Shown piece by piece: positions 8,638-16,866 of a stretch of DNA of 64,000 bases (position 1 is its first letter; every line of letters starts with the position of its first letter). Origin of the DNA: Algoriphagus yeomjeoni (GTDB lineage Bacteria; Bacteroidota; Bacteroidia; Cytophagales; Cyclobacteriaceae). The notes under the pieces are model-generated. The model saw only the letters and a program-made list of their open reading frames with translations. It was not told where the DNA came from and did no database searches. The stretch covers positions 62,001-126,000 of the forward strand of contig NZ_QLLK01000007.1 of the NCBI RefSeq assembly GCF_003259505.1. The letters are read 5' to 3'. Both the position numbers and the translations under genes were made by a program.

Positions 8638-9678
8638 TCAATTCGCCAAAAAATATTTTTGCATTACCTGCTCTGCCATTTTCCCTTGTGGCGTAAAATC
8701 AGGGTCTCTATGTTTCCCCTCAGGATACCATTTCCAAAAAAATACTCCCGCCATCCAAGATTCCTTCCAGGCGGTTTCAAAAAATGCTTCGTAGCACAGC
8801 GCTTGCATTTCCTCTGACAGCTCCACCTCTTTTCGCTCATTTGGCCACACCCAAGGCTCCTCCGCTGCATCAACGGTATTGCAATAGCCAATCTCGGTGA
8901 ACATGACAGGTTTTTTGTACTTGCGGACCACCTTATCAATTTTAGGTAAATGCTTTTTCCAGCCTGATTTAAGATCTGAAAGTGTTGGATCCGTTTTGGT
9001 AGAAAGTGGAAAATATGCCTGTATACCTATATAATCCAACGCATCCCAAAACTTAATATGTTCGAATTCAGTGAAATTGGCAGCATAAATCAATTTACCG
9101 GAATAAACTTTTCTGATTTCCGATATCACCTTTCTCCAGTCTTCTTCACGCTCAGAAGTCATTTCCAACTCTGTTCCCACACAAAGCATGGGAATCTGAT
9201 GCTCCTCAGCCATAAGTGCATAATCAAGAATAAAGCCTCTGTAGTTCGCAAACCATTCCTCCCAATCGGCCTCATTCCTCATCTCAATTTCTCCCGGCCA
9301 ACTTCCGCGAACCCACAAATGCGGCTTGAGCATATTCATAATTCCATGCCTAGCCGAGGAATCGAAAGTAGCTTTGATTCCTTGAGACGATTCTCCCCAC
9401 CATTTATTCTCGTTGTGAGTATCCCAGCGGATTTCAGGGTTGTTCTTTTCTGTTTGCCACCCGAAAGGAGTCTGCGAGAGCGCATCTGCACCCGTAGCTT
9501 TCAAAGCTTCCAACTCAGGCCCAAGGAGCGGAGACCTACTTCCAACCCAGCAGACGCCTTTCCATTTTTCATGTGCTATTACACCAGTACTATCAGGCGA
9601 AAACCACCAACTCAAACCCAACAGCAGAACGACTCCTACAGAGCTAAAAAGATATGTTCTTTGGGTAGAAGTCTTCAT
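8638..9678 (-). CDS. Membrane-anchored GH113-type (beta-mannanase-like) glycoside hydrolase
   Basis: The product has 346 residues: a hydrophobic N-terminal anchor or signal (10-26), then a TIM-barrel of clan GH-A. GH113-like features are KGVCWVGSRSP at 40-50, LKPHLWVRGSW (117-127), LCVGTELEM (165-173) with the likely acid/base Glu at 170, YIGIQAYFPL (216-225), and MFTEIGYCN (259-267) with the likely nucleophile Glu262. The strand-8 motif is VFFWKWYP. Characterised GH113 enzymes cleave beta-1,4-mannan or glucomannan. It is the last gene of the surface-glycan operon and overlaps the preceding gene by 4 bp (ATGA). In cellulose synthesis an endoglucanase accompanies the synthase, and I infer an analogous editing role here. 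A catabolic role is the alternative. Confidence 0.78.
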   Translation of the reverse strand: MKTSTQRTYLFSSVGVVLLLGLSWWFSPDSTGVIAHEKWKGVCWVGSRSPLLGPELEALKATGADALSQTPFGWQTEKNNPEIRWDTHNENKWWGESSQGIKATFDSSARHGIMNMLKPHLWVRGSWPGEIEMRNEADWEEWFANYRGFILDYALMAEEHQIPMLCVGTELEMTSEREEDWRKVISEIRKVYSGKLIYAANFTEFEHIKFWDALDYIGIQAYFPLSTKTDPTLSDLKSGWKKHLPKIDKVVRKYKKPVMFTEIGYCNTVDAAEEPWVWPNERKEVELSEEMQALCYEAFFETAWKESWMAGVFFWKWYPEGKHRDPDFTPQGKMAEQVMQKYFLAN

Positions 9679-10892
9679 TTTGACAACATAGTTTGAATAA
9701 CAATTTCTTCCTGCAGTGTTTTATGCACAGGACATTTGTTGGAAATTTCCAACAATTTTTGTCTTTGCTCAGAATCCAAATCTCCCTCTATTTCTATGAT
9801 TCTGGTAAACTGGCTGACTTTTGCCGAGGGTACTTCCGGGTTTTCACTATCTGCCAAGTGTACTTTCTCGTGGTTGAGAAAAACTGAAACTTCTTCCAAT
9901 GGCCATTTTTTGCGTTCTGCATACATTTTCAGCGTCATCGCTGTGCAGCTACCAAGCGAAGCCATGAGCAAATCATAAGGATTAGGCCCAAGGTCAGCAC
10001 CTCCAACTTCGCTAGGTTCATCAGCAATCAAATGATGATTAGGAGTCATGACTTCAGTCGTATACTTATCCCCAGAAAGTCGAACAAAAACCTGATTCCC
10101 TCGGGTATCATTCTCCTCCTCAGCCAGCTCAATTGCGACATATCGCTTGCTCCAACTTCCAATCATTTCAGCAATGTATTCGCTGTCTTTTGGATTTGAA
10201 ACCAAATGATCTGCTCCATCAAGCGAAATAAAACTTTTGGGATGAAAAGCAGCACTATAAATCTCAGCAGCATTGGATATTTCCACAATTTCATCCTGAG
10301 GAGAATGCATGATCAATAGAGATTTTCTAATCTTTTTCAAAAAAGTACCCAATGGTTTTTGCTCCAAATCATCGACAAAACTCTTTCCAATTCTAAATGG
10401 CCTTCCGCCAATATTTACTTCTGCACTACCATTTTTCGCTATATCCTCCAGGCTATCTCCCAACAAATGTCGGACATGAGCCGGGTATGCTGGGGCCGCT
10501 ATGGTCACAATGGCTTTCACTTCACCAAGTTCAGCCGCAGCATAAAGTACTGCAGCACCGCCTAGTGAGTGTCCAATAAGCATTTTCGGTGCTTGGTCTT
10601 CTTTGGTGAGAAATTCAGATGCATCAAGAAGATCACTCACATTACTGGAAAAGGTAGATTCAGCGAATTCCCCCTCACTCATCCCAAGACCTGTGAAATC
10701 AAAACTCAATGTCGCGATACCATTTTGTGAGAGGGCAGTACAAATGCGGGTGACTGTAGAGAAATTTTTGGAGCAGGTAAAGCAGTGGGCAAATAATGCA
10801 AAAAAGCTAGGCTTTTGATTCGCTGGCAAATACAAGTGAGCCGCCAATTCTAAGCCGTTTCTGTTTGTAAATGTCAGTCGTTTCGGATTCAT
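9675..10892 (-). CDS. Alpha/beta-hydrolase fused to OsmC-type peroxide reductase domain
   Basis: This is a two-domain cytoplasmic protein of 405 residues. Residues 1-240 are an alpha/beta-hydrolase with FAHCFTCSKNF, the nucleophile elbow IGHSLGGAA (Ser109), and a C-terminal His in LDGADHLV. Residues 265-405 are an OsmC domain with the two redox cysteines at Cys316 (LGSCTAMTL) and Cys387 (NKCPVHKTL). OsmC proteins reduce organic hydroperoxides. The fusion is common in bacteria, often annotated as bifunctional alpha/beta hydrolase/OsmC, and its joint substrate is not known. It sits 6 bases after a DUF6503-type lipoprotein gene and overlaps the GH113-type gene, so it belongs to the operon although its link to glycans is unclear. 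Confidence 0.88.
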   Translation of the reverse strand: MNPKRLTFTNRNGLELAAHLYLPANQKPSFFALFAHCFTCSKNFSTVTRICTALSQNGIATLSFDFTGLGMSEGEFAESTFSSNVSDLLDASEFLTKEDQAPKMLIGHSLGGAAVLYAAAELGEVKAIVTIAAPAYPAHVRHLLGDSLEDIAKNGSAEVNIGGRPFRIGKSFVDDLEQKPLGTFLKKIRKSLLIMHSPQDEIVEISNAAEIYSAAFHPKSFISLDGADHLVSNPKDSEYIAEMIGSWSKRYVAIELAEEENDTRGNQVFVRLSGDKYTTEVMTPNHHLIADEPSEVGGADLGPNPYDLLMASLGSCTAMTLKMYAERKKWPLEEVSVFLNHEKVHLADSENPEVPSAKVSQFTRIIEIEGDLDSEQRQKLLEISNKCPVHKTLQEEIVIQTMLSK

Positions 10893-10898
10893 TTTAAA

Positions 10899-11648
10899 TT
10901 AATTATTGATTGGCTGCACCTTGATATTCTCAAGGTTTATCTCTGAAAGTAGCTCTAAATCTCCAGATTCGTAAAGCTCCTGCATCATTTCTACATGCAC
11001 CGTTTCATCTTCAGGTTTGAGATTTAGGTAGTTTTGAAAGCGAATACCACCCACTACATTTACCGCACTCACTTCCCGCATTCTGACGCCTCCTCCATCT
11101 GTGTGATAGCTATAAGCCATAAAATCCACGATCGAATCCTCGATTCCAATCCAATACAAAAACTCGTCATCAAAATCTTCTCCCCCACCTTCTTCCGCAA
11201 AAGTCACTTTAATCAAATCGTATTTCTCACCATTGATTTCTGTTTCACCCAGTGACTCTTTAAAAACCGAAGGATCATTTAGCCCATAAGGCAAAAAAGC
11301 AAAATAGGCCACAGAGTTCACTGAGCGGGAGTATTTGCCTATCCACTCTTCTGAAAGCGTATCGATTTTCGCACCATTTACTGTGCGTACAAATCCATTG
11401 TTATTGAGAACATCCATCACATTTCCTGTAGAATCTGAAAATTCACGGATGTATTCAAATCTATCCGGCGTTTTTAAAATGGTGTAGTGAATATTCCTGA
11501 AGTCAAACTCAATTTTGGAATTAGTATAAGCATCACCTCCGTGAGCAGCGATGGCATCATCGACAATTTTCTCAGCATCGGTTCGAGAATCGCAGGAAGT
11601 GAAAATCGCAATTCCACAGAGGAAAGTAAGAAGGTAATGTAATTTCAT
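10899..11648 (-). CDS. Lipoprotein of the DUF6503 type (LolA-like fold predicted)
   Basis: I take the ATG at 11648 (249 residues), because the signal peptide and lipobox then sit correctly: a short basic start, a hydrophobic core, and IAIFTSC with the lipidated Cys. An upstream ATG eight codons earlier is possible. Mature sequence begins with charged helices (AEKIVDDAIAAHGG) and continues as a beta-rich domain like outer-membrane lipoprotein-sorting proteins. This resembles the Bacteroidota family DUF6503, a name given from memory. It lies 31 bases downstream of a related lipoprotein gene with the same order of elements, so the two look like an old tandem duplication. It may carry a lipid or glycan intermediate across the periplasm; that is inference only. 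Confidence 0.7.
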   Translation of the reverse strand: MKLHYLLTFLCGIAIFTSCDSRTDAEKIVDDAIAAHGGDAYTNSKIEFDFRNIHYTILKTPDRFEYIREFSDSTGNVMDVLNNNGFVRTVNGAKIDTLSEEWIGKYSRSVNSVAYFAFLPYGLNDPSVFKESLGETEINGEKYDLIKVTFAEEGGGEDFDDEFLYWIGIEDSIVDFMAYSYHTDGGGVRMREVSAVNVVGGIRFQNYLNLKPEDETVHVEMMQELYESGDLELLSEINLENIKVQPINN

Positions 11649-11679
11649 ATTGCTATGTTTTATGTAGGCCACGACTTAA

Positions 11680-12408
11680 TTATTCAAAAGTTACCTGATA
11701 GTCAGAATACAAATACTCCGCTTGTAAAAACAGTTTTTTACCGGAATCATCAATTTTATAACTCTTCTGCTCTTTTGGAAATAACAAGCCAGTAGATTGA
11801 TCAGGAGTTACATTTTCAAGCAAACTTTTATGATCCTTACCCTGGGATTCTATTGCTTCCACCCTGAAAGAAACTGGGTCAAAATAAATCCAAAATGGCT
11901 TGGGACCATTCAAGTTTTCTACTCGAATTGACTCCACTATTTCACCACCCTCCAGAGTCTTTTCACCTTCGTACATCAAGCTAATATTCTCATCCAGCAG
12001 ATTCCATGGCTGCGCAAAAGCAAAGAATGCAGCGTCGATTTCAGCTCTTTTCGCTTTCAAAAAGCCTTCATTCTGTATAGGGTTTGCGCCCATCTGATAG
12101 CTCGTTTTACTTCCGTTAAAGTTGACTACGTGAAGAATGCTGTCCTTAGTCCAAGTCAATTTAGCTTCGAAATAAGGTTTCAGCCTAAATTCTACCCACT
12201 GCTCGGATTCAGCTTCAACTGCCCCTGATTCATCCAATAGGCGGGTCAATTTTTTGAATTTGATACTGGCTACATTGTTCCAGCTTTTAGAGAGTTCATG
12301 AGCTTCGATTGACTTTTCGATGAGCTCCTGAGCTTGTTTTTCAGGACTAGGAGTGCAGGAGAAAATGAGAAGGACTAGGATAAATGAGAGGAGAGATTTA
12401 AGATTCAT
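11680..12408 (-). CDS. Lipoprotein paralogous to its downstream neighbour
   Basis: The product has 242 residues. The signal peptide ends in the lipobox LIFSC (Cys18) followed by TPSPEKQAQELIEKSIEAHE, the same helical opening as the next gene. The body is beta-rich: WVEFRLKPYFEAKL, HVVNFNGSKTSY, and FWIYFDPVSFRVE. The fold suggests a half-barrel lipoprotein (LolA/LppX-like) that binds a hydrophobic ligand. Its start overlaps the stop of the GT-C gene by four bases (ATGA), so it is translationally coupled to a membrane glycosyltransferase. A role in glycan or lipid-linked sugar handling is inferred from position only. Confidence 0.68.
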   Translation of the reverse strand: MNLKSLLSFILVLLIFSCTPSPEKQAQELIEKSIEAHELSKSWNNVASIKFKKLTRLLDESGAVEAESEQWVEFRLKPYFEAKLTWTKDSILHVVNFNGSKTSYQMGANPIQNEGFLKAKRAEIDAAFFAFAQPWNLLDENISLMYEGEKTLEGGEIVESIRVENLNGPKPFWIYFDPVSFRVEAIESQGKDHKSLLENVTPDQSTGLLFPKEQKSYKIDDSGKKLFLQAEYLYSDYQVTFE

Positions 12409-13739
12409 GTAGGTATTAATGACTTTGTGTTTGTTTTAAAATAATCCCAATAAACAGCTAGTGCGAGTATGGAATATTCCACAAAAAGGAAAATTGGGTT
12501 TTCCTGATAATTAGGATCACTATAGGCTTGGTACGAGAGAATCACCAAAAAAGTCCAGATTAGAAAGGCCTTTCTATTGGTAAACAAACTCAAGCCAAAC
12601 CCAGGAATCAGATACCAAGGATGAACTACAGGCTGCAAAACCAAGTAAAACAAGTAAATCAACACCCATAAATCAACGAGTTGATGCATGTTTTTAGGCA
12701 TTCTTTTCCATGAAAAATACAGAATACCCAACAGCGTGATTACGCTTAGAATCGGAGTGACTTCGCCGATGATATTATACCCCTTGATCCAAAATCCCAT
12801 TTCGCGAATTATATAATAGATCGAGGCATTGAATTCAAATTTGCCTTGATAGAGTTTTATACTTTGCAGAAAATGAATCCAGGAATTATCGATCAGAAGC
12901 CAGCCGAAACTCACAATCAAAGCTAGAGCAGATCCTATCCAGAAAGACTTGAATTTTCCGGTTTTCTCAAAGGAAAAGAAGGAAGGAATTAGCATCAAGG
13001 GAAGTAACTTCATTCCTATAGCCAAACCCCAAAACCCTCCCGAAAGTCCATTCTGTTGCTCACACAAGGTGAACAAAGATGCGAGCAATAGAAGTAGCAC
13101 CAAGCCCTCGAAATGGAGATTTCCTGTGATTTCCATGATCACCAGCGGGTTCAACCAGTACAAAATCACCTTCTTTCTATCCAGTTTAAAATGATCAAAA
13201 AGCTTAAGTAATAGAAAGAAAACGCCTATTTCTCCAAAAATCAAAACAGACCTGAGTACCACAATTCCTGTCAAAACATCTTGGCCGCCGATTATAGCTG
13301 CCAGATAGAAAATTCCCTGATTGAGCGGCGGATACACTGAGAAATACCCCGGAGAATTCATCAACTCGAAGAGATTCTCCAAATAAGGATTTGCACTTTC
13401 GGGATTATTCTTAATCAAGTTTTCGGGAGTTTCCAAGTAAGGATTTTGGCTTATTTTCAGCATTTCCCCATCCCAGAGAAAGCGAGGGTAATCATCAGAC
13501 CATTTCGGTACAGCCAATAAAATTGACAAGCGAACCAGCAAACCTCCTATGAAAATCAACTTCCATTTTGGTTGCTTAGTCAAAAAGTAAACTGCGAGCA
13601 TCCCTCCGAAAAGGGAAGTAAATATTAGTAAGGTAAGCCAGAAACTTTCTCTTGGAACGAAGTAAGCCAAACAGAAAAACCCCGCTGAAATTACTAGCCA
13701 GAGTAAAGGAATTAATAGCTGTTTGAGCTTCCGCGTCAA
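12405..13739 (-). CDS. GT-C membrane glycosyltransferase (polyprenyl-phosphate-mannose-dependent type)
   Basis: The product has 444 residues with about ten to twelve membrane segments. The first large extracytoplasmic loop has SDDYPRFLWDGEM (81-93), the acidic motif typical of GT-C enzymes that take hexose from a polyprenyl-phosphate donor (GT87/PIG-M/MptB-like). The start is TTG at 13739: it overlaps the preceding stop as TTGA, and the next in-frame Met is 47 codons in. The donor would be made by the DPM1-like GT2 two genes upstream, a pairing that supports both calls. I infer that it adds hexose units, possibly mannose, to an acceptor on the outer face of the inner membrane. Acceptor and linkage are unknown. 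Confidence 0.78.
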   Translation of the reverse strand: MTRKLKQLLIPLLWLVISAGFFCLAYFVPRESFWLTLLIFTSLFGGMLAVYFLTKQPKWKLIFIGGLLVRLSILLAVPKWSDDYPRFLWDGEMLKISQNPYLETPENLIKNNPESANPYLENLFELMNSPGYFSVYPPLNQGIFYLAAIIGGQDVLTGIVVLRSVLIFGEIGVFFLLLKLFDHFKLDRKKVILYWLNPLVIMEITGNLHFEGLVLLLLLASLFTLCEQQNGLSGGFWGLAIGMKLLPLMLIPSFFSFEKTGKFKSFWIGSALALIVSFGWLLIDNSWIHFLQSIKLYQGKFEFNASIYYIIREMGFWIKGYNIIGEVTPILSVITLLGILYFSWKRMPKNMHQLVDLWVLIYLFYLVLQPVVHPWYLIPGFGLSLFTNRKAFLIWTFLVILSYQAYSDPNYQENPIFLFVEYSILALAVYWDYFKTNTKSLIPT

Positions 13740-14614
13740 AGCCCTAAGCTATTTCGGATTGACTCATCCTGAAGTCCGTTTTTTTCCCAGTAATCCAGCA
13801 TTTGAACTTTAGTCCGCACAGCTGAAGTCACTTCTTCTGTGCCGTCTTCTTTGGTTTGAGTCTCTTTCCAAGACATGATTTCATACGGGAAAGCATCCAT
13901 ATAACGAATCAACAATTTTCTACCAATCTCTGAATAGATCACTTCTACCTCAGCTTGATTTGAACCTGCTTTACGCTTACTAATATTCACACTTTCCGCA
14001 TCCAAGGGATGATGAGTGAAGCGATTGTAGATCAAGCTTGGAATTATTTTCAAGTGCCCAGATGGCACCAAATCAGGATTTAAGCGGATCAAATTGAATA
14101 TTTCATCTTCTGACATGGCACTGATTGAGATTTCCTGATCTCCTTCAGACTCGAAATAGGAGAATAATTTGGCTTGATACTTATTGTTTTTCCAGTTGAG
14201 CTGTACAAAAGACTGTCCACACCATTCGGTGACCGAAGCGGTGATTTTGGGAGAATTCAACTCATCATAAACTGGCGTAAAAACTGAAAGCATGGTATTG
14301 TAAGGATAAACTCCCGTCACAAAATCACGAGTCATATTTAGCTTCATCACTTTCATCGCTCCCTTCCCTGCTGCTGAAGGATCATCTAATTTCACTTGCT
14401 TTCGCTTAGAAAAATCCTCCGTCACGAAAATCATCACAGCTTTGCCATCACGCTCTTCTCCATAGCGCATTTGTTTCAGGTCATAGACATTGATCTCTGC
14501 TTTCCCCTGATACCAATGCGAGGAAAATTGCTCCTCGTCGATAGCTTTTCGACCTGAGGAATTGCAGGCAGAAAAGAAAAGTAAAACCAATCCAAGAATG
14601 AATAAATTTTTCAT
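13736..14614 (-). CDS. Lipoprotein of unknown function in the glycan operon
   Basis: I choose the ATG at 14614 (292 residues) over one eight codons upstream, because it gives a compact signal with lipobox LLFFSAC. The mature protein is soluble and beta-rich, with VYPYNTMLSVFTPV, SVTEWCGQSF and VPSGHLKIIPS visible. Two further Cys are not arranged as a redox motif. Homologues in Bacteroidota are often wrongly labelled septum formation inhibitor Maf; the Maf fold motifs are absent here. It overlaps the GT-C start by four bases (TTGA) and follows the DPM1-like gene by 87 bases. Probably faces the periplasm from the outer membrane; function unknown. Confidence 0.65.
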   Translation of the reverse strand: MKNLFILGLVLLFFSACNSSGRKAIDEEQFSSHWYQGKAEINVYDLKQMRYGEERDGKAVMIFVTEDFSKRKQVKLDDPSAAGKGAMKVMKLNMTRDFVTGVYPYNTMLSVFTPVYDELNSPKITASVTEWCGQSFVQLNWKNNKYQAKLFSYFESEGDQEISISAMSEDEIFNLIRLNPDLVPSGHLKIIPSLIYNRFTHHPLDAESVNISKRKAGSNQAEVEVIYSEIGRKLLIRYMDAFPYEIMSWKETQTKEDGTEEVTSAVRTKVQMLDYWEKNGLQDESIRNSLGL

Positions 14615-14701
14615 ATAGGTAAAATTACTAAAATCCAATCGAAGGTCTAAAATCTATGTTTCCAGTCTTGATACTTATGTCTTGCTACTAAAATCTAATC
14701 C

Positions 14702-15394
14702 TCACCAATACCTAAAAATCGTATAAATAATCTTATAGCCTGCCCCAATCACTCCCTTTACCGTTCCGCTCACTTTTGAAATACCTATTCTCTTGCGGTA
14801 ATTCACCGGAACTTCGGTGTATCTAAGTCCAGCTTTGTGAGCTTTAATCTGCATTTCTATAGTCCAGCCGAAGTTCTGATCAATCATATTCAGATCTAGC
14901 AATTTCGACCAAACTATCGCCCGAAAAGGTCCCAAATCAGAGAATTTAGCGCCTTGCATGTACTTCATCATTGTCGTAGCCAGCCAGTTTCCAAAGACCT
15001 GCGGAAAGGTCATGGAACCTGATTCCCGCTCTCCCAATGCCCTTGAGCCAATAACCATATCAGCTTTTTGATCCAAAATTGGCTGAATCAAATCCAGTAA
15101 TTCCTCAGGATAATCACTATAATCCCCATCCAAAAAGACTACAATATCAGGTTGAATCTCTTGCTTTTTGATCCAATCCATTGCTGTCAAACAAGCCTTT
15201 CCATAGCCCTTTTGGGGTTCAAAAACGACTATTGCGCCAGCTGCCTCAGCTACTTTTCCGGTGTTATCTGAGGAGTTATTATTGGCGACGACCACATTTC
15301 TGACGAGGGCAGGAATATCCCCAATTACCTTCGGAATAGACTTTTCCTCATTGTAAGCGGGAATAATTACGTCAATAATAGGAGGATTGTGCAT
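14702..15394 (-). CDS. Family 2 glycosyltransferase, polyprenyl-phosphate hexose synthase-like
   Basis: The product has 230 residues, no C-terminal membrane segments. It opens with DVIIPAYNEEKSI and has NNNSSDNTGKV and the metal/nucleotide motif FLDGDYSDYPEE, the layout of dolichyl-phosphate-mannose synthase (DPM1) relatives. GWTIEMQIKA and VPVNYRKRIG complete the family pattern. It would move a hexose from a nucleotide sugar onto a polyprenyl phosphate on the cytoplasmic face, supplying the GT-C enzyme encoded downstream. It starts 5 bases after the CslA-like gene. Mannose rather than glucose is inferred from the operon, not from the sequence. Confidence 0.85.
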   Translation of the reverse strand: MHNPPIIDVIIPAYNEEKSIPKVIGDIPALVRNVVVANNNSSDNTGKVAEAAGAIVVFEPQKGYGKACLTAMDWIKKQEIQPDIVVFLDGDYSDYPEELLDLIQPILDQKADMVIGSRALGERESGSMTFPQVFGNWLATTMMKYMQGAKFSDLGPFRAIVWSKLLDLNMIDQNFGWTIEMQIKAHKAGLRYTEVPVNYRKRIGISKVSGTVKGVIGAGYKIIYTIFRYW

Positions 15395-15399
15395 GCGGG

Positions 15400-16866
15400 T
15401 TATTTACCTAAACTGTAAGCTTTGAAAGAAGAAAAGAATACCAGACCATAGCCGACGGCCAACATCAAGTGGAAAGGTAACATTTCGAAAGTGCCCCAAT
15501 ACATATGAAGTCCAACCATGCCGGAAAAGACTAGCATCAGGATGCCTTCCAACCAAGTGGTAGCTGGAATTTTAAAGTTGAGATAATTATTGCTTTCTAG
15601 GCCTGAGCCTCCTTCCAGGTTGAATTTTGGAGTGCGGATAAACGGAGATTTCTTTCCAGTTAGCCCCTCCCAAACAGCCTGCGCATTATGCAAAGCCAAA
15701 CCCATAGATACTGATAGGAAAAGTGGAAGCATGTAAATGGCTTGGAAAAGACTTCTCCAGAAACTTCGTTTTTCGTAGAAATAAGCCACCAAATAAAAGC
15801 CAGCGATGATAACAAAACCGATCATAAACAGCCCTGCAATTTTAAACAGCTTGTCTGAAATCATGCCTTGCATTCCAGCCCACCAAACGCCAATGCTACT
15901 CAAACTAACCACTAAAATTGCGATGAAAATACTGCTGTTAAACAAGTGAGCCATCGCATGAATCTTGGTTCCAAAAGAAAAGTCGCCCTTCAAAACTGCC
16001 TTTGCATGCTTTCCGGCACATTCTGCTCCGCCTTTTGTCCAGCGGAATTGCTGAGATTTCACTGCTGACATGATGGGTGGCAGCTCGGCAGGAGATTCGA
16101 TTTCTGGTCTGTAGACAAACTCCCATCCTTTGCGTTGGGCACGATAACTCAGATCCAAATCCTCTGTTAGCGTGTCATCTTGCCAGTCTCCCGCATCGAC
16201 TATGCATGACTTTCGCCAAATACCACCGGTCCCATTGAAATTGATAAAGGCATGCTGACTATTTCTACCAACCTGCTCGATCAGGAAATGTGCATCCAAA
16301 GCAAAAGCCTGCAAACGTGTCAAGAGCGAATAGTTTTTATTCAAATGGGTCCAACGCGTTTGCACCATACCCACTTTTTCCGAAGAAAAATAAGGGATAG
16401 TTTTTAGCAAAAAATCGGGATCTGGAACGAAATCAGCATCGAAAATAGCGATGTATTCTCCGCTTGCTTTTGCCAAGCCTTCCTTCAAGGCTCCAGCTTT
16501 AAAACCAGCTCGATCAGTACGATGTATGTATTGAAAATTAAGATTTGGAAACTCCTGGATTTTCTTTTGAATCAACTCTGCAGTCTGATCTGTGCTATCA
16601 TCCAAAATCTGGATTTCCAGTAAATCCGATGGGTAATTCATTTTGGCGACAGCCGCTATCAAACGATCTACGACATATAGCTCATTATAAACCGGAAGTT
16701 GGATCGTAACTTTTGGCCAAGTTACCGGAATGGGATGAGCCACATTGACCATATATTTTTTTGCCCTCAAAAAGCTCAAAAGCAAATGCCCTTGTGCAAG
16801 GCTGTAAAGGAAAATAAACAGCATTCCCAGGGCATAAATCCCAATCAAAAGATATAAGAAGATCAT
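15400..16866 (-). CDS. Processive family 2 glycosyltransferase, CslA/cellulose synthase-like
   Basis: The product has 488 residues: an N-terminal membrane segment (1-24), a cytosolic GT-A domain, then four to five membrane segments. Motifs for processive synthases are all present: IQLPVYNE (55-62), LDDSTD (88-93), FDADF (142-146), LTEDLDLS (233-240) and QQFRW (272-276). FKAGALKEG and FNGTGGIWR are especially close to plant CslA mannan/glucomannan synthases. It would polymerise a beta-linked glycan and thread it through its own membrane pore. It starts immediately after the polyferredoxin stop, with no gap. Databases usually call this cellulose synthase family protein; mannan or glucomannan is my inference, supported by the GH113-type gene in the same operon. 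No PilZ c-di-GMP domain is visible. Confidence 0.85.
   Translation of the reverse strand: MIFLYLLIGIYALGMLFIFLYSLAQGHLLLSFLRAKKYMVNVAHPIPVTWPKVTIQLPVYNELYVVDRLIAAVAKMNYPSDLLEIQILDDSTDQTAELIQKKIQEFPNLNFQYIHRTDRAGFKAGALKEGLAKASGEYIAIFDADFVPDPDFLLKTIPYFSSEKVGMVQTRWTHLNKNYSLLTRLQAFALDAHFLIEQVGRNSQHAFINFNGTGGIWRKSCIVDAGDWQDDTLTEDLDLSYRAQRKGWEFVYRPEIESPAELPPIMSAVKSQQFRWTKGGAECAGKHAKAVLKGDFSFGTKIHAMAHLFNSSIFIAILVVSLSSIGVWWAGMQGMISDKLFKIAGLFMIGFVIIAGFYLVAYFYEKRSFWRSLFQAIYMLPLFLSVSMGLALHNAQAVWEGLTGKKSPFIRTPKFNLEGGSGLESNNYLNFKIPATTWLEGILMLVFSGMVGLHMYWGTFEMLPFHLMLAVGYGLVFFSSFKAYSLGK

Noticed and set aside
9058..9696. Plus-strand open frame of 212 codons opposite the GH113-type gene
   Set aside because: Antisense shadow of a well-supported gene, with no protein-like composition or motif.
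13736..14614. Septum formation inhibitor Maf
   Set aside because: Maf motifs and size are absent; the sequence is a lipoprotein without nucleotide-pyrophosphatase features.
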